This document shows, piece after piece, positions 8,278 to 21,500 of a DNA stretch of 64,000 nt (its first letter is position 1; the number at the start of each line of letters is the position of its first letter). Under the pieces are notes generated by a model. The model saw nothing but the letters and a program-made list of their open reading frames with translations, was not told the DNA's origin and ran no database searches. Made by a program: the position numbers and the translations under genes. The stretch covers positions 149,859-213,858 of the forward strand of contig NZ_LNNB01000029.1 of assembly GCF_001747895.1 (NCBI RefSeq). Reading direction: 5' to 3'. Source of the DNA: Staphylococcus equorum (lineage in GTDB: Bacteria; Bacillota; Bacilli; Staphylococcales; Staphylococcaceae).

Positions 8278-8561
8278 AATGTTGTCACTCCTTAATCTGA
8301 ACTGTAATCTCATAGTACAAAATAAAATCAGAAATAAGAATAGGATTTACAACATATTTATTCAAACTAAATAATGTTTAACATATAATTACAATTTATA
8401 ATAAAAAATTACAAATAGAAGCATGTTACTGTATGTTGTAGAGCTTATACAAGTTGTTTCTCAGAAGCGTTTCTGCTATTAGAATGTTATTAACTAGTAA
8501 TACTGTCATTGCGTCATAGGGTACTATACGGGTGTTTATAACGTCTTAAGAATATGTAATA

Positions 8562-8610
8562 AAAAAGAACTGGAAAACCGCTTATTTAAGCACGGTTTCC
8601 AGTTCTTTTT
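8562..8610 (-). terminator. Terminator after argH
   Basis: An AAAAGAACTGGAAA.CCG/CGGTTTCCAGTTCTTTT stem has T runs on both strands. It ends the argGH transcript. Confidence 0.8.
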
Positions 8611-8611
8611 G

Positions 8612-9985
8612 TTAATGTTGTTGCTTTATTATATTGATTTGTTGTTTTACTGCTTCTTGTCCCGTTGAACCATAACTGATTCTACGACTTACACAGTTTT
8701 CAGGTTTTAAGTAATCATAAATATCCGCTTCGATACTGGCATGTGCGTTTTGATATTCTTCTAACGGAACGTCTAGTAAATAAACGTTATGTTGTATAGA
8801 CCAAAGCACAATTTTACCAACGATTTCATGTGCATTTCTAAAAGGCACACCTTTGTTGACTAAGTAATCTGCAAGTTCTGTTGCATTTGAGAAATCATTG
8901 TAGACAGTTTCTTGTAAGTGATCCACATTCACAGTCATTGTATCGATCATGCCTTCGAAGATACGTAGGGAACCTTTAAGTGTATGCACAGCATCAAAGA
9001 GACCTTCTTTATCTTCTTGCATATCTTTATTGTATGCTAACGGTAAACCTTTAAGTGTCATAAGCATGCTCATAAGATTACCTGTCGTACGTCCAACTTT
9101 ACCTCTAATTAATTCTGCCATATCAGGATTTTTCTTCTGCGGCATGATGGAAGAACCAGTTGAAAATGCGTCAGATAAAGTTATGAAATTTGCTTCTGCT
9201 GATGACCAAAAAATGATTTCCTCAGCAAAACGAGAAAGGTGAACCATAGTTAATGAAATGTTGTGTAACGTTTCAACAATGTAATCTCTATCACTTACAG
9301 CATCCATACTATTTTCATAAAGTGCGCTAAAGTTTAATAAAGCTTGCGTTTCATGACGGTCAATTGGATAAGTCGTGCCACTTAATGCAGCTGCACCAAG
9401 AGGGGAGATATCGATACGCTTCAAGCTATCTTGGAAACGTGATTTATCTCTTTCTAACATCCAATAATACGTCAATATATGATGTGCAAACGATATTGGT
9501 TGTGCTCTTTGCAAATGCGTATAACCTGGCATGATGGTATCGACATGTGCTTCGGCAACTTTTACAATTGTTTGTTGGAAAGCAGTGATGGATTCAATTA
9601 AGTAGTTAACTTCTTCTTTTGTATATAAATGCATATCAGTAGCAACTTGATCATTTCTACTACGGCCAGTGTGTAATCTACCGCCTGCATCACCGATACG
9701 TTTAATTAATTCATGCTCGATATTTAAGTGAATATCTTCTAAAGAGACATCTAAGTTTAAATTACCTTGTTCATAATCAGCTAAAATAGCGTTTAAACCA
9801 TCTATAATTTGTTCGCAGTCTGAATCAGAAATAATACCTTGTTTGGCTAACATCGTTGCGTGGGCAACACTACCTTGGACATCGTATTCAATTAATGCTT
9901 TGTCAAAGTGGATAGAAGCATTGAATTCATCGACCCATGCTTCTGGTTGTTCACTAAATCTACCACCCCAAGCTTTACTGCTCAT
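8612..9985 (-). CDS. argH: Argininosuccinate lyase
   Basis: Last step of arginine synthesis: argininosuccinate to arginine and fumarate, cytoplasmic homotetramer. The family signature [12 protein letters not shown] is at 277-288, H157 lies in [10 protein letters not shown], and the N-terminal WGGRF motif is present. I place the start at the ATG at 9985 ([10 protein letters not shown], 457 residues), which has GGTGGA 7 bases upstream and overlaps the end of argG by 11 bases; an upstream ATG would add five unusual residues. It forms the argGH operon with translational coupling. Confidence 0.95.
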   Translation of the reverse strand: MSSKAWGGRFSEQPEAWVDEFNASIHFDKALIEYDVQGSVAHATMLAKQGIISDSDCEQIIDGLNAILADYEQGNLNLDVSLEDIHLNIEHELIKRIGDAGGRLHTGRSRNDQVATDMHLYTKEEVNYLIESITAFQQTIVKVAEAHVDTIMPGYTHLQRAQPISFAHHILTYYWMLERDKSRFQDSLKRIDISPLGAAALSGTTYPIDRHETQALLNFSALYENSMDAVSDRDYIVETLHNISLTMVHLSRFAEEIIFWSSAEANFITLSDAFSTGSSIMPQKKNPDMAELIRGKVGRTTGNLMSMLMTLKGLPLAYNKDMQEDKEGLFDAVHTLKGSLRIFEGMIDTMTVNVDHLQETVYNDFSNATELADYLVNKGVPFRNAHEIVGKIVLWSIQHNVYLLDVPLEEYQNAHASIEADIYDYLKPENCVSRRISYGSTGQEAVKQQINIIKQQH

Positions 9986-11180
9986 CGTTATATCCACCAT
10001 GTAACATAGAATTTACTTTAGTAGGTAGGCCAAAGATATCGATGAAACCAACTGCTGATTCTTGATTAAACGCGTCTTCTTTTGTATAAGTAGCTAATTT
10101 TTCATTATATAGTGTATGTGGTGATTGTCTGCCATTAACGATTGCATTACCTTTGTATAATTTAATACGTACATCACCTGTAACATATTGTTGCGTACTA
10201 TCGACGAATACTTTTAAGCTATCTGTTAATGGAGAGAACCATAAACCATTATAAATTTGTTCTGAGAATTGTTTTTCGATTACAGGTTTGAAATGTGCTA
10301 CATCTTTTGTAAGGGTAATTGTTTCAAGTGCTTTGTGCGCTTTTACAATTACTTCTGCTGCAGGTGTTTCATAGACTTCTCTTGATTTAATACCTACAAG
10401 TCTATTTTCTACATGGTCAATTCTACCAATACCATGTTTACCAGCTAATTTATTTAAATATAAAATGAGTTCACTTAATTTATATGATTGACCGTCTAAA
10501 GCAGTAGGGATACCTTGCTCAAATGAAAGTACAATTTCATCTGAATCATCAGGTGTGTTTTCTAATGCGTTAGTTAAGTCATATGCATCTTCTGGTGGTG
10601 TAGCGTATGGATCCTCGAGGATACCACATTCGTTACTTCTACCCCATAGGTTTTGGTCAATTGAATAAGGTGAATCATGTTGAATTGGTACCGGAATATT
10701 ATGTTTAATTGCATAATCTATTTCTTCTTCACGACTCCAAGCCCATTCTCTAACTGGAGCAAATACTTTTAGTTCTGGATCTAAAGCTTTAATTGCTACT
10801 TCAAAACGAACTTGGTCATTCCCTTTACCAGTACAACCATGTGCAATACCAACTGCATTTGTTTTGCTAGCAATTTCTACTAATTTTTTTGAAATTAATG
10901 GTCTTGATAATGCAGATACTAATGGATAAGTACCTTCATACATTAAATTACCTTTAATTGCATATGATACGAAATCTTGACTGAATTCTTCAGTAGCATC
11001 AATAATGTGACATTCACTTGCACCCATATCTAATGCTTTTTGATGAACGATGTCTAAATCCTTACCTTCACCTACGTCTAAACAACAAGCTACAACGTCG
11101 TAACCTTTATCTAATAACCATTTTACTGCAACACTTGTATCTAAACCGCCTGAATATGCTAATACTATTTTCTCTTTCAT
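9975..11180 (-). CDS. argG: Argininosuccinate synthase
   Basis: ATP-dependent joining of citrulline and aspartate to argininosuccinate. The ATP pyrophosphatase loop AYSGGLDTS is at residues 8-16, and [13 protein letters not shown] and [18 protein letters not shown] are further family blocks. The ATG at 11180 has AGAGGTGG at good spacing (401 residues); the longer frame starts at a GTG inside the Shine-Dalgarno sequence. argH follows with an overlap. In S. aureus this operon is under CcpA control and uses proline-derived ornithine, which fits with rocD nearby. Confidence 0.95.
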   Translation of the reverse strand: MKEKIVLAYSGGLDTSVAVKWLLDKGYDVVACCLDVGEGKDLDIVHQKALDMGASECHIIDATEEFSQDFVSYAIKGNLMYEGTYPLVSALSRPLISKKLVEIASKTNAVGIAHGCTGKGNDQVRFEVAIKALDPELKVFAPVREWAWSREEEIDYAIKHNIPVPIQHDSPYSIDQNLWGRSNECGILEDPYATPPEDAYDLTNALENTPDDSDEIVLSFEQGIPTALDGQSYKLSELILYLNKLAGKHGIGRIDHVENRLVGIKSREVYETPAAEVIVKAHKALETITLTKDVAHFKPVIEKQFSEQIYNGLWFSPLTDSLKVFVDSTQQYVTGDVRIKLYKGNAIVNGRQSPHTLYNEKLATYTKEDAFNQESAVGFIDIFGLPTKVNSMLHGGYNDEQ

Positions 11181-11522
11181 AATTTCCACCTCTAATTGAT
11201 ATTTTTAAAATTTGTTTTTTTATTTGATATTGAATAGTATAGCAGATGTCCAATGAAAATAAAACCACTTTTATACATAAATATGCAAAAATATCCAGAA
11301 GATCTTATTCATAAAAGGAAGTATTTATGTTATGAATATTGAAAAAATATTGATTGAAGGGTTTTATCTATATGTATATAATAATGAATAAAAAAATTGG
11401 AGCGCTAAAGATAATTAGCAAAATTGTCATAATTTATGACTGGTTATAGGCTAGTTGTTTGAATAGTCAAAATAAACTTAGTAATATTATATTGAAACTA
11501 AAAACACTGGAGGCAATATCAA
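11181..11522. other. Divergent control region of argGH and pgi
   Basis: This is 342 bp of AT-rich sequence. I see a good pgi promoter (listed separately) and no clear ArgR box: TGAAT-like half-sites occur near 11230 and 11334 but are not arranged as a palindrome. No open frame or hairpin of note was found. Confidence 0.4.
11459..11487 (+). promoter_or_regulatory. Sigma-A promoter of pgi
   Basis: TTGAAT, 17 bases, TAATAT, about 35 bases before the pgi start codon. Confidence 0.55.
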
Positions 11523-12854
11523 ATGACTCATATTCAATTAGATTATGGTAAAACTTTAGAATTTTTTGGAGAACACGAACTACAACAACAAAAAGATATC
11601 GTTAAATCAATTCATAAAACAATTCATGAAGGAACAGGCGCTGGTAGTGATTTCTTAGGTTGGATAGACCTTCCTGTTGATTATGATAAAGAAGAATTTT
11701 CACGTATTTTAGAAGCTTCTAAACGTGTCAAAGAAAATACAGATGTGTTTGTAGTAATTGGCATTGGCGGTTCATATTTAGGTGCACGTGCAGCTATTGA
11801 AATGTTAACTTCTTCTTTTAGAAATAGTGATGAGTATCCAGAAATCGTCTTTGTAGGTAATCATTTATCTTCAACATATACACAAGAGTTAATTGATTAT
11901 TTAGATGGAAAAGATTTCTCAGTCAATGTAATTTCAAAATCTGGTACAACAACTGAACCAGCAGTTGCATTTAGATTGTTTAAACAATTACTTGAAAATA
12001 AATATGGCAAAGATGAAGCGAAAAAACGTATTTTTGCAACTACAGATAAAGAAAAAGGTGCGTTAAAAGAATTAGCTACAAACGAAGGCTATGAAACATT
12101 TGTTGTGCCTGATGATATTGGTGGCCGTTATTCAGTATTAACTGCAGTGGGCTTATTACCAATTGCGGTTGCTGGAATTGATATTAAAGCAATGATGGAA
12201 GGTGCGGCTAAAGCACGTAAAGAATTGTCATCAGAAAACATAGAAGACAATATTGCTTATCAATATGCAACAATCCGTAACGTTTTATATGCAAAAGGTT
12301 ATGACACTGAAATGTTAATCAACTACGATCCTTCAATGCAATATTTCAATGAATGGTGGAAACAATTATTTGGCGAATCTGAAGGTAAAGACTTCAAAGG
12401 TATTTACCCTTCAAGTGCAAACTATACAACGGATTTACATTCTCTTGGCCAATATGTTCAAGAAGGACGTCGTTTCTTATTTGAAACAGTAGTAAAAGTA
12501 AATAATCCAAAACATAACATTATTATAGAAGAAGATAATGATAATTTAGATGGATTAAATTACTTAGCAGGTAAAACAATAGATGAAGTGAATACAAAAG
12601 CTTTTGAAGGTACACTATTAGCGCATACAGATGGTGGCGTTCCAAATATTGTTGTTGATATTCCTCGTTTAGATGAAGAAACATTTGGTTATATCGTATA
12701 CTTCTTCGAATTGGCTTGTACAATGAGTGGTTACCAATTAGGCGTGAATCCATTCAATCAACCAGGCGTTGAAGCATACAAACAAAATATGTTTGCTTTA
12801 TTAGGCAAACCTGGATTTGAAGATAAAAAAGCAGAATTAGAAAAACGTTTATAA
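11523..12854 (+). CDS. pgi: Glucose-6-phosphate isomerase
   Basis: Interconverts glucose-6-phosphate and fructose-6-phosphate in glycolysis and gluconeogenesis. It has 443 residues, the Gram-positive size. The phosphate-binding [12 protein letters not shown] is near 80-91, [10 protein letters not shown] follows, and PGI signature 1 is seen in [24 protein letters not shown] precedes the ATG. It is transcribed alone between its own promoter and a strong terminator. Confidence 0.95.
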   Translation: MTHIQLDYGKTLEFFGEHELQQQKDIVKSIHKTIHEGTGAGSDFLGWIDLPVDYDKEEFSRILEASKRVKENTDVFVVIGIGGSYLGARAAIEMLTSSFRNSDEYPEIVFVGNHLSSTYTQELIDYLDGKDFSVNVISKSGTTTEPAVAFRLFKQLLENKYGKDEAKKRIFATTDKEKGALKELATNEGYETFVVPDDIGGRYSVLTAVGLLPIAVAGIDIKAMMEGAAKARKELSSENIEDNIAYQYATIRNVLYAKGYDTEMLINYDPSMQYFNEWWKQLFGESEGKDFKGIYPSSANYTTDLHSLGQYVQEGRRFLFETVVKVNNPKHNIIIEEDNDNLDGLNYLAGKTIDEVNTKAFEGTLLAHTDGGVPNIVVDIPRLDEETFGYIVYFFELACTMSGYQLGVNPFNQPGVEAYKQNMFALLGKPGFEDKKAELEKRL

Positions 12855-12890
12855 TATAATAAATTATTGCATTAAAACGATGATTTAATG

Positions 12891-12930
12891 AAAGACCCAT
12901 TCCAAAGATAAATTTGGAATGGGTCTTTTC
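12891..12930 (+). terminator. Terminator after pgi
   Basis: AAAGACCCATTCCAAA pairs perfectly with TTTGGAATGGGTCTTT across a 6-base loop, followed by T-rich sequence. Confidence 0.9.
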
Positions 12931-12975
12931 TATATTTATAACGCTAAAACGTATAATAATTAACTATAATTTTTC

Positions 12976-13025
12976 AAGCATATCATGGTCATTAATACTA
13001 TAAGTCTCTGACATGATGCTTTTTT
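12976..13025 (+). terminator. Second hairpin with T run before the TVP38 gene
   Basis: AAGCATATCATG pairs with CATGATGCTT (one bulge), followed by TTTTT. It lies 46 bases after the pgi terminator and about 100 bases before the next gene, so it may be a backup terminator or end a short leader RNA. Confidence 0.45.
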
Positions 13026-13127
13026 CGTTCTTGAGACTGATTTATATTAAATCTAGTACTTTATAGTTTTAAAAACCGGATGTTACACTTATAATTATAA
13101 TCAATAGAAATGATGGAGATGGGTTAG

Positions 13128-13703
13128 ATGACAGAAGAACAAGTACAATATTGGTTTGATTTATTCGGAAACTTAGGATATATTGTAGGTTTTTTACTGC
13201 CATTTATTGAAGCCTTTATTCCTATTTTGCCAATCATTGTATTTGTCATTGTTAACGTGAATGCTTACGGTTTTATCATCGGAACTTTATTGGCTTGGAT
13301 AGGCACAGTAGCTGGTAGTTATATTGTGTTCCTATTTTTTAGAAGGCTTACGCATACACGTTATATGAAGAAAATACAACAACGTACCTCTGTTCAGAGA
13401 TTGATACATTTCATTGATAGAAAAGGTGTCCTTCCAATTTTTATTTTAATGTGTTTTCCATTTACACCAAGTGCACTAGTTAATATTGTCGCGAGTTTAT
13501 CGCATATTAAAGCACATGCCTATTTGACCGTTCTTATAGCTTCAAAATTCGTAATGATTGGGCTTGTAGGTTGGTTGGGGAATGATATTACAACTTTATT
13601 CACAAGTCCTATAAGATTGATAACTATCATCATCGTCATTTTAATAGTATGGTTTGTAGGACGAAAAATCGAGAAACATTTTATGCATTCTTCAGAGGAG
13701 TGA
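13128..13703 (+). CDS. TVP38/TMEM64-like (VTT domain) membrane protein
   Basis: Integral membrane protein of 191 residues with about five hydrophobic segments. The first block, [20 protein letters not shown], and the later [14 protein letters not shown] and [20 protein letters not shown] are typical of the SNARE-associated/DedA-like VTT fold, whose members are linked to lipid flipping or ion-coupled transport. The start has a GGAG at good distance. Its stop is 4 bases from spsA, whose Shine-Dalgarno lies in this gene's last codons, so these genes are co-translated. The exact role is unknown. Confidence 0.75.
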   Translation: MTEEQVQYWFDLFGNLGYIVGFLLPFIEAFIPILPIIVFVIVNVNAYGFIIGTLLAWIGTVAGSYIVFLFFRRLTHTRYMKKIQQRTSVQRLIHFIDRKGVLPIFILMCFPFTPSALVNIVASLSHIKAHAYLTVLIASKFVMIGLVGWLGNDITTLFTSPIRLITIIIVILIVWFVGRKIEKHFMHSSEE

Positions 13704-13707
13704 CAGT

Positions 13708-14226
13708 GTGCGATTTATATTAAAACATTTGATTTCCATAATATTTGCGATTATTATTGTACTATTGATACAAGCATTTGTAATTACAGGTGCTGTCATA
13801 AAGGATGATAAGATGGCACCAAACCTTAAACAAGATGATCGAATTATTGTAAATAAGATTAAAACTACGTTTAACTTATTAGATAATAATGATATTATAA
13901 TGTATCGTGAAGCCGATGAAATTCAATTTAGTAGAATTATCGGCAAACCTGGGCAATCTATTGCGTATAAGAACGGGACGTTATATAGAGATGACAGGAC
14001 AGTTGATGAGCCTTATGCGAGTAATAGTATAAATGATTTATCACTTAGAAATATTAAGCAATCTGAAGGAGATATCATTCCACCGAATGCTTATTTTGTA
14101 CTCAATGATAATCGTGAAAATAAACAAGATTCTAGAACGACTGGATTTATACAGAAAGAAGATATTATTGGAAATGTGAGTTTGAGATATTTTCCATTTG
14201 AAAAATTCACAGTGAACTTTAATTAA
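13708..14226 (+). CDS. spsA: Catalytically inactive type I signal peptidase homolog SpsA
   Basis: Signal peptidase I fold of 172 residues with one N-terminal membrane anchor (about 8-28). Where active SpsB has S36 in GDSMDP, this protein has K35 (KDDKMAP), and where SpsB has K77 in YVKRVIG it has S75 (FSRIIG); both catalytic residues are gone. The later [12 protein letters not shown] box is kept. It starts at GTG with AGAGGAG overlapping the preceding stop. An inactive spsA before spsB is known in staphylococci; its role is unclear. Confidence 0.9.
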   Translation: MRFILKHLISIIFAIIIVLLIQAFVITGAVIKDDKMAPNLKQDDRIIVNKIKTTFNLLDNNDIIMYREADEIQFSRIIGKPGQSIAYKNGTLYRDDRTVDEPYASNSINDLSLRNIKQSEGDIIPPNAYFVLNDNRENKQDSRTTGFIQKEDIIGNVSLRYFPFEKFTVNFN

Positions 14227-14244
14227 ATAGACGAGGTGTAAAAA

Positions 14245-14820
14245 TTGAAAAAAGAGATATTGGAATGGATTGTGTCGATTGTCGTTGCAGTAGCGTTAGT
14301 ATTACTAATTGTAAATTTTGTGGCAAAACCATATACTGTTAAAGGTGATTCCATGGATCCTACGCTAAAAGACGGCGAACGTGTCATGGTCAATTTGTTT
14401 GGTTATAAATTTGGCGATATAAAAAATGGTAACGTCATTGTTTTTCATGCAAATAAAGAAAGCGACTATGTTAAACGTGTTATCGGTACTTCAGGCGATA
14501 ACGTTGAATATAAAAAAGACAAATTGTTTGTAAATGGTAAAGAAGTAGAAGAACCATATTTAGATTCAAATAAAAAAAATAAACAATATGAATATATTAC
14601 AGGTAGCTTTGAAACAAAAGATTTAAACCAAGTAGATGGAAAAAATAAAATTCCTGAAGACAAGCTACTTGTGCTCGGTGATAATCGTGAAGTAAGTAAA
14701 GATAGCCGTTCATTTGGTTTAATAGATGAAGATCAAGTCGTTGGTAAAGTATCATTTAGTTTCTGGCCACTTAATGAAATGAAATTTGGTTTTGATCCTG
14801 ATACAGATCAAAATAAATAA
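14245..14820 (+). CDS. spsB: Type I signal peptidase SpsB
   Basis: Essential membrane-bound protease that removes signal peptides from Sec-exported proteins. It has a single N-terminal transmembrane helix (about 7-25), the catalytic serine S36 in VKGDSMDP and lysine K77 in YVKRVIG, and the LGDNREVSKDSRSFG box. The length of 191 residues equals S. aureus SpsB. The start is TTG with GAGGTG six bases before it. It lies 18 bases behind spsA and is followed by a terminator. Confidence 0.95.
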   Translation: MKKEILEWIVSIVVAVALVLLIVNFVAKPYTVKGDSMDPTLKDGERVMVNLFGYKFGDIKNGNVIVFHANKESDYVKRVIGTSGDNVEYKKDKLFVNGKEVEEPYLDSNKKNKQYEYITGSFETKDLNQVDGKNKIPEDKLLVLGDNREVSKDSRSFGLIDEDQVVGKVSFSFWPLNEMKFGFDPDTDQNK

Positions 14821-14854
14821 TAACTGAATTTAAGGTATAGATACCTAATATAAT

Positions 14855-14898
14855 AAAAAAGTGCTAATCTGTTAATTTAATGGATTAGCACTTTTTTT
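14855..14898 (+). terminator. Terminator after spsB
   Basis: AAAAGTGCTAATC pairs with GATTAGCACTTTT, followed by a T run. Confidence 0.9.
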
Positions 14899-15116
14899 AT
14901 ATAAAAATCTATGACATTAAATAAGTTTCATTCATCGGTGTAGTGATAATTTAAATTAGAGATGATTAGGGAATTTGAAAATACATATGAAGGTTCATTT
15001 TGTTTTTATAAACAACTGGTTCACATACTTAACAGAGTTGGAGAAATCAGGTTAAAGATTCACAATGTACAAGCTTTTCTATGTTAAAATGTGAATCAAA
15101 GGAGTGGAAGTTTGCC

Positions 15117-18100
15117 ATGGAATTAAATGCTTATATTGGAAGAGCAGGAACAGGGAAGTCACATGAAATCATTGAAGAAATTAAAAGTAAAATGAAACAA
15201 GATCCACTAGGTGATCCCATTGTATTAATTGCTCCTACGCAAAATACTTTTCAACTCGAACAAGCATTTGTAAACGATCCTGAACTAAGTGGTAGTCTTA
15301 GAACAGAAGTGCTACACTTTGAACGTTTGAGTTACCGTGTGTTTCAAGAAGTCGGTGGCTTGATGGAACAACAGTTATCAAAAGCAGGTACAGAGATGAT
15401 GATTTATGATATCATCCAACAACATCAAACAGAGTTGAGACTTTATCGCTCTCAAGTTAAATACTATGGTTTTAGTGAAAAACTTTATGAACAAATACAA
15501 GATTTTAAAAAATATGCAGTTTCTCCAGAACAATTAGAGGAATATATAGCTGCAAATCACTTACAAACACGCACGAAACATAAATTGCAGGACATTGCGC
15601 TCATTTATAAACATTTAGAAGATAGAATAAATGGTGAATATGTATCAACTGAGGATTCTCTTCAACGCTTTATAACGATGATGGATCAATCTGAGTGGTT
15701 GAAGCGAGCTGAAATATATATCGATGGTTTTCATAACTTTTCGACGTTAGAATATCAAATTATTCGAAGCTTAGTAAGTTATGCGAAAAAGGTTACCGTG
15801 GTGTTAACTACAGATGGAGACAAAGATATGTTTAGTTTATTTAGAAAACCATCTGAATCTTTAACGCATATTGAAGACATCGCTAATGACTTAAATATTA
15901 AGGTGAATACTAAACATTTTAACGAAACAAAGCGTTTTAACAATAACGATTTAACACATTTAGAGCATAACTTTAATGCATTGCAATTCGAGCCAATCCC
16001 GGTACAAGGTAATATTGAAATTCTAGAGGCCTCTGTAATGCGTGAAGAAATTAATGAAGTAGCGCGTCGTATATTGAGAGAAAACCGCGAACAAGGTCGA
16101 CGTTTTCAAGATATCGCAATTTTATATAGAGATGAATCTTATGCATATTTAATGGAATCGATTTTGCCGCAATACGATATTCCATACAATATAGACATTA
16201 AAGAATCTATGACACATCACCCTATTATGGAAATGATACGCTCACTCATTGAAGTTATACAAACGAATTGGAATTTTGATCCACTCATGCGTCTATTTAA
16301 GACAAATATACTATCTAAAAAGTTTAAAGATAGTCATTATCTTATTGATATTTTAGAAAACTTTGTACTTGAACGGGGTATTTATGGCAAACGTTGGATT
16401 GATGAAAAATACTTCCATGTTGAACAATTTAGGAAAATGGGCTTAAAACGCCAACCATTAACTGATGAAGAACGTGAAACGTTTGAACGTGTAATTCAAA
16501 TGAAAACAGATGTTATTGATAAAGTGATGATGTTTGAAGAAAAAATGAATACTGCTACAACTGCAATTGAATTTGCGACAGCTTTTTATGAAGCTATAGA
16601 AGCATTTGATTTACCAAGTCAATTGATGACAGAGCGAGACACATTAGATGTTGAGGGTGAACATAAAAAAGCAGAAGAAATTGACCAGATATGGAATGGT
16701 TTTATTCAAACATTGGACGATTTAGTTACTGTTTTTGGCGAACAGACTATGACTCAAACACGTTTTTTAGAATTGTTTGATATTGGATTAGAGCAATTAG
16801 AATTTGTGATGATACCACAAACGATTGATCAAGTGAGCATAGGGACAATGGATTTAGCTAAAGTTGATAACAAAGTACATGTATACCTTGTCGGTGTAAA
16901 TGATGGGGTCATGCCACAAACCGTTTCATCATCGAGTTTGATTACAGACGATGAAAAGAAATACTTCCAAGAACAGTCAACGATAGAATTGAGTCCAACG
17001 GCAGATATATTACAAATGGATGAAGCATTTGTGTGCTACATTGCTATGACAAGAAGCCGTGCAGCTGTAACATTTTCTTATTCTTTGATGAGCACAAGTG
17101 GAGATGAAAAAGAACCGAGTCCATTTTTAAATCAAATTCAACAGTTATACACAAATTTAGACATTGAAAATATTCATCATCAACACCAAGCTAACCCGTT
17201 GTCATTAATGGAACATCCACATCAAACTAAAATTGCATTATTTGAATCATTAAAAGCATGGTTAGATGATGAAATTGTCGCTGACACATGGTTAGACACA
17301 TATCAAGTGATGAGAGACGATGACAACTTAAACGATGGTTTGAGTTATTTATTGTCGGCATTAACGTATGATAATGAAACAGTACAATTAAGTGAATCAT
17401 TGTCAACAGATTTATATGGTAAGACGATTAATGCAAGTGTATCCAGATTTGAAGGGTATCAGGCTTGTCCATTTAAACATTTCGCATCACATGGTTTACG
17501 ACTTAACGAACGTACAAAATACAAACTTGAAAATTTTGATTTAGGCGATATTTTCCATCAAGTATTGAAATTCATTTCAGAAAAAGTGAATGGTGATTTT
17601 AAAAACTTAAACACGAAGCAAATTCATAAATTAACATTAGAGGCTTTATCTGAAATACTACCTGAAGTGCAATTTAACTTGTTGAATTCAACGGCTTACT
17701 ACCGTTATTTATCACAACGTATCGGTGCTATAGTTGAGACAACATTGACTGCGCTCAAATATCAAGGCAGTCATACAAAATTCACGCCACAACGTTTCGA
17801 AGCAGGGTTTAGAAGAAAGCCACGTGATAATAGTGAATTGTTAGCTGAGCCATTGAAGACAACACAAGGTGTTCCGATCAACATTCGTGGACAAATTGAC
17901 CGTATTGATACATATCAGCACGGTGATCAAAGTTTTGTGAATATTATTGATTATAAGTCTTCAAAATATAGTGGGACACTGGATTTAACTAAAGTTTATT
18001 ATGGTATGCAAATGCAGATGATGACGTATATGGATATCGTGTTACAAAATAAATCACGTCTAGGTTTAACAGAAATGACTAAACCAGGAGGGCTTTTATA

Positions 18101-18584
18101 TTTTCATGTTCATGAACCGCGTATTAAATTGGCGTGGAACCAATTAAACGAAGATAAACGAGATACAGAGTTTATAAATTCATTTAAATTAAGTGGGTTA
18201 TTGAATAGTGATGACTCTGTATTAGACGCTTTTGATACAAGATTAGAACCAAGTTATAATTCTGATATTGTACCACTTGGATTGAAAAAAGACGGAGGAA
18301 TTAAAAGTAACAGTAAAGTTGCTGATGAAGAAACAATTTATAAATTAATAAAGCATAATAAAAAGAACTTTATTGAAACTGCGTCCAGTATTATGGATGG
18401 CCATACAGAAGTTGCACCGATGAAATATAATCAAACGCTGCCTTGTGAATTTTGTAATTATAAATCTGTATGTCATGTAGATGGTGCGATTGATAGCAAA
18501 CGTTATCGTACTGTAGATGAGTCGATTAATCCGTTAGAAGCAGTGCAAAATGTGGAGTTAGAAAGCGAGGAAGATGAATTATGA
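15117..18584 (+). CDS. addB: ATP-dependent nuclease subunit B (AddB/RexB)
   Basis: Subunit of the AddAB helicase-nuclease, which processes double-strand ends to Chi for RecA recombination. It has 1155 residues. The N-terminal Walker A GRAGTGKS starts at residue 8. The C-terminal RecB-type nuclease has D945-Y-K947. C784, C1110, C1113 and C1119 form the spaced cysteine set of the AddB 4Fe-4S cluster. The start is the ATG at 15117 ([11 protein letters not shown]), matching family N-termini; the longer frame adds 12 residues unlike the family. addA overlaps by 4 bases (ATGA). Confidence 0.95.
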   Translation: MELNAYIGRAGTGKSHEIIEEIKSKMKQDPLGDPIVLIAPTQNTFQLEQAFVNDPELSGSLRTEVLHFERLSYRVFQEVGGLMEQQLSKAGTEMMIYDIIQQHQTELRLYRSQVKYYGFSEKLYEQIQDFKKYAVSPEQLEEYIAANHLQTRTKHKLQDIALIYKHLEDRINGEYVSTEDSLQRFITMMDQSEWLKRAEIYIDGFHNFSTLEYQIIRSLVSYAKKVTVVLTTDGDKDMFSLFRKPSESLTHIEDIANDLNIKVNTKHFNETKRFNNNDLTHLEHNFNALQFEPIPVQGNIEILEASVMREEINEVARRILRENREQGRRFQDIAILYRDESYAYLMESILPQYDIPYNIDIKESMTHHPIMEMIRSLIEVIQTNWNFDPLMRLFKTNILSKKFKDSHYLIDILENFVLERGIYGKRWIDEKYFHVEQFRKMGLKRQPLTDEERETFERVIQMKTDVIDKVMMFEEKMNTATTAIEFATAFYEAIEAFDLPSQLMTERDTLDVEGEHKKAEEIDQIWNGFIQTLDDLVTVFGEQTMTQTRFLELFDIGLEQLEFVMIPQTIDQVSIGTMDLAKVDNKVHVYLVGVNDGVMPQTVSSSSLITDDEKKYFQEQSTIELSPTADILQMDEAFVCYIAMTRSRAAVTFSYSLMSTSGDEKEPSPFLNQIQQLYTNLDIENIHHQHQANPLSLMEHPHQTKIALFESLKAWLDDEIVADTWLDTYQVMRDDDNLNDGLSYLLSALTYDNETVQLSESLSTDLYGKTINASVSRFEGYQACPFKHFASHGLRLNERTKYKLENFDLGDIFHQVLKFISEKVNGDFKNLNTKQIHKLTLEALSEILPEVQFNLLNSTAYYRYLSQRIGAIVETTLTALKYQGSHTKFTPQRFEAGFRRKPRDNSELLAEPLKTTQGVPINIRGQIDRIDTYQHGDQSFVNIIDYKSSKYSGTLDLTKVYYGMQMQMMTYMDIVLQNKSRLGLTEMTKPGGLLYFHVHEPRIKLAWNQLNEDKRDTEFINSFKLSGLLNSDDSVLDAFDTRLEPSYNSDIVPLGLKKDGGIKSNSKVADEETIYKLIKHNKKNFIETASSIMDGHTEVAPMKYNQTLPCEFCNYKSVCHVDGAIDSKRYRTVDESINPLEAVQNVELESEEDEL

Positions 18585-21500
18585 GTCAAATCCCAGCAAA
18601 GCCAGCTGATACAAGATGGACCGATAACCAATGGAAAAGTATTTATGCCAAAGGACAAGATGTACTTGTAGCTGCGGCTGCAGGATCAGGAAAAACAGCT
18701 GTTTTAGTTGAGCGCATTATTCAGCGGATTATCAAAGATGAAATAGATGTTGACCGCTTACTTGTAGTAACTTTTACAAATGCAAGTGCACGTGAAATGA
18801 AACATCGTGTAGATCAACGTATTCAAGAAGCATCTATGGCATCACCTGATAATGCACATTTGAAAAATCAGCGGATCAAAATTCATCAAGCACAAATTTC
18901 TACACTCCATAGTTTTTGTTTGAAATTAATACAACACCATTACGATGTTTTAGATATTGATCCAAACTTTAGAACAAGCAGTGAAGCGGAAAATATTTTA
19001 CTGCTTGAACAGACGATTGATGAAGTATTGGAAAGTCACTATGATGTGTTAGATCCAAGTTTCGTAGATTTAACGGAACAGTTATCATCTGATCGAAATG
19101 ATGACCAACTACGAAATACGATTAAGCAAATGTTTTATTTTAGTGTGGCGAATCCAAATCCTTTAACTTGGCTGCAAAATTTAGCTGACCCTTATTATGA
19201 TGCGGAGCAACAAGATGATTTACTACAATTATTGAATGAATTAGCAATGATTTTTATGAATTCAGCATTAGAAGCGTTGAATAAAAGTTATGATTTATTC
19301 ATGATGCTAGAAGAAGTAGATAAACAAGTAGCTGTATTAGAGAAGGAACGACACTTTTTAAATCAAGCGATGGAAGGCGGTCAATTGAATACGCAAGTCA
19401 TTGCTGAACACCAATTTGAAGCGCGTTTCCCAGCTAAAAATAAGAAGATTAAAGAAGCAAATGAGATGATGCTTGATGCATATGATGATGGTAAAAAACA
19501 CTATGATCAATATAAAGCATTGGTCTCAAAAGTTCAGGAAGATTATTTTTCACGTGAGGCTGAAGAATTGAAACATGATATGCAGCGCTTAGCACCGAGA
19601 GTATCATATCTAACACAAGTGACAGCAGATGTAATAAAACAATTTAATTCGAAAAAAAGAAGTAGAAATCTCTTGGATTTTTCTGATTATGAACATTTTG
19701 CGTTGCGTGTGTTAATGAATGATGACGGTGCGCCTTCAGAAATTGCGGACATGTACCGCCAACAATTTGAAGAAATTCTTGTTGACGAATATCAAGATAC
19801 GAACAGAGTTCAAGAGAAAATATTATCGTGTATTAAACGAGGTAATGAATCAGATGGTAACTTATTCATGGTCGGTGACGTGAAACAGTCTATCTATAAA
19901 TTTAGACAGGCAGATCCAAGTTTATTTATAGGAAAATATAATCGTTTTTCATTAGATGGTTTAGAAAATGGTATGAGAATTGATTTATCACAAAACTTCC
20001 GTTCAAGAGAAGAAGTACTGACGACGACTAATTACTTATTCAAACATATGATGGATAAAGCAGTAGGGGAAATTGTATATGATGATGCGGCACAATTGTA
20101 TTATGGCGCCCCTTACGATGATAAGCCTCATGATGTTCAGATGAATATGTTGGTAGAAGATGCTGAGTCTGATTTAAACGGTGCAGAACAAGAAGCTGAG
20201 TATATCGTTCAGCAAGTTGAAAAAATAATGGCTAAACATGAAATATATGATATGAAATTAGAGCAATATCGTAAACCAAGCTATAAAGACATCGTGATAC
20301 TTGAACGTTCATATGGGCAGGCGCGTAAGATTCAACAGGCGTTTAAAGACCACAATATACCGTTCCATGTGAATAGTAAGGAAGGGTATTTTGAACAAGT
20401 AGAAATACGGTTGATATTATCATTTTTAAGAACAGTTGATAATCCATTACAAGATATCTATTTAGTAGGATTAATGCGTTCTGTGATTTATCAATTCACT
20501 GAAGATGAATTATCAAATATTCGCGTATTTAGTCCTAATGATGATTATTTTCATCAATCAATTAAAAATTATATGGCAAATGATGTTGCAAATAAAAAAT
20601 TGGTAAAAAAATTAAATGCGTTTCTAAAAGATATAGAGATGTATCAACATTATAGCCAAAGTCATCCAGTTTATCAGCTGATTGATAAGTTTTATAATGA
20701 TCATTATGTGATTCAATATTTTAGTGGAATTGTTGGAGGCAAAGGGCGTCGCGCCAATTTATATGGATTATTTAATAAAGCAGTAGAATTTGAGAATTCC
20801 AGTTTCCGTGGTTTATATCAATTTATACGTTTTATAGATGAATTAATAGAACGTGGTAAAGATTTTGGAGAAGAAAACGTTATTGGTCCAAATGATGATG
20901 TGGTTAGAATGATGACGATTCATAGTAGTAAAGGGTTAGAATTTCCATTTGTAATATATTCTGGGTTATCTCGTAAGTTCAGAAGAGATGATTTACATAG
21001 ACCAGTGATTTTAAATCAAACTTATGGTTTAGGAATGACTTATTACGATGTGGAAAGTAACTTATCGTACCCTTCGCTATCATCCGTTACGTATAAAGCC
21101 ATTGCAGAAAAAGAAATGGTCTCTGAAGAAATGAGACTCATATACGTTGCGCTCACACGTGCAAAAGAACAATTATTTTTAATTGGACGTGTTAAGGCTG
21201 AGAAGGAATTAACTCAGTTTGAACAAGTTTCTGTGTCGGATACCCATTTGCCTGTAAGTTATCGACTAACTGCGCAAAGACCGATTGATATAATTTACCC
21301 AATATTGTCAAAACATCAGTCGTCTGCTTTACCGATTGAATTGCGTTTTGAACGCTCAATTGGTGACATCGATGCAACGATGAAACCCTATGTTCAATTG
21401 AATACAGATTTTTATCAAGATATTGCATCAGAAGCGGTAGTAGAAGAAAGTGAACGTCGCACGATAGAAGATATTGAGACAATGAATACGAATGATGAAA

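Noticed and set aside
8462..8475. CAGAAGCGTTTCTG as a cre site upstream of glpQ
   Set aside because: The arms are symmetric but most defined consensus positions (TG at the start, CA at the end) do not match.
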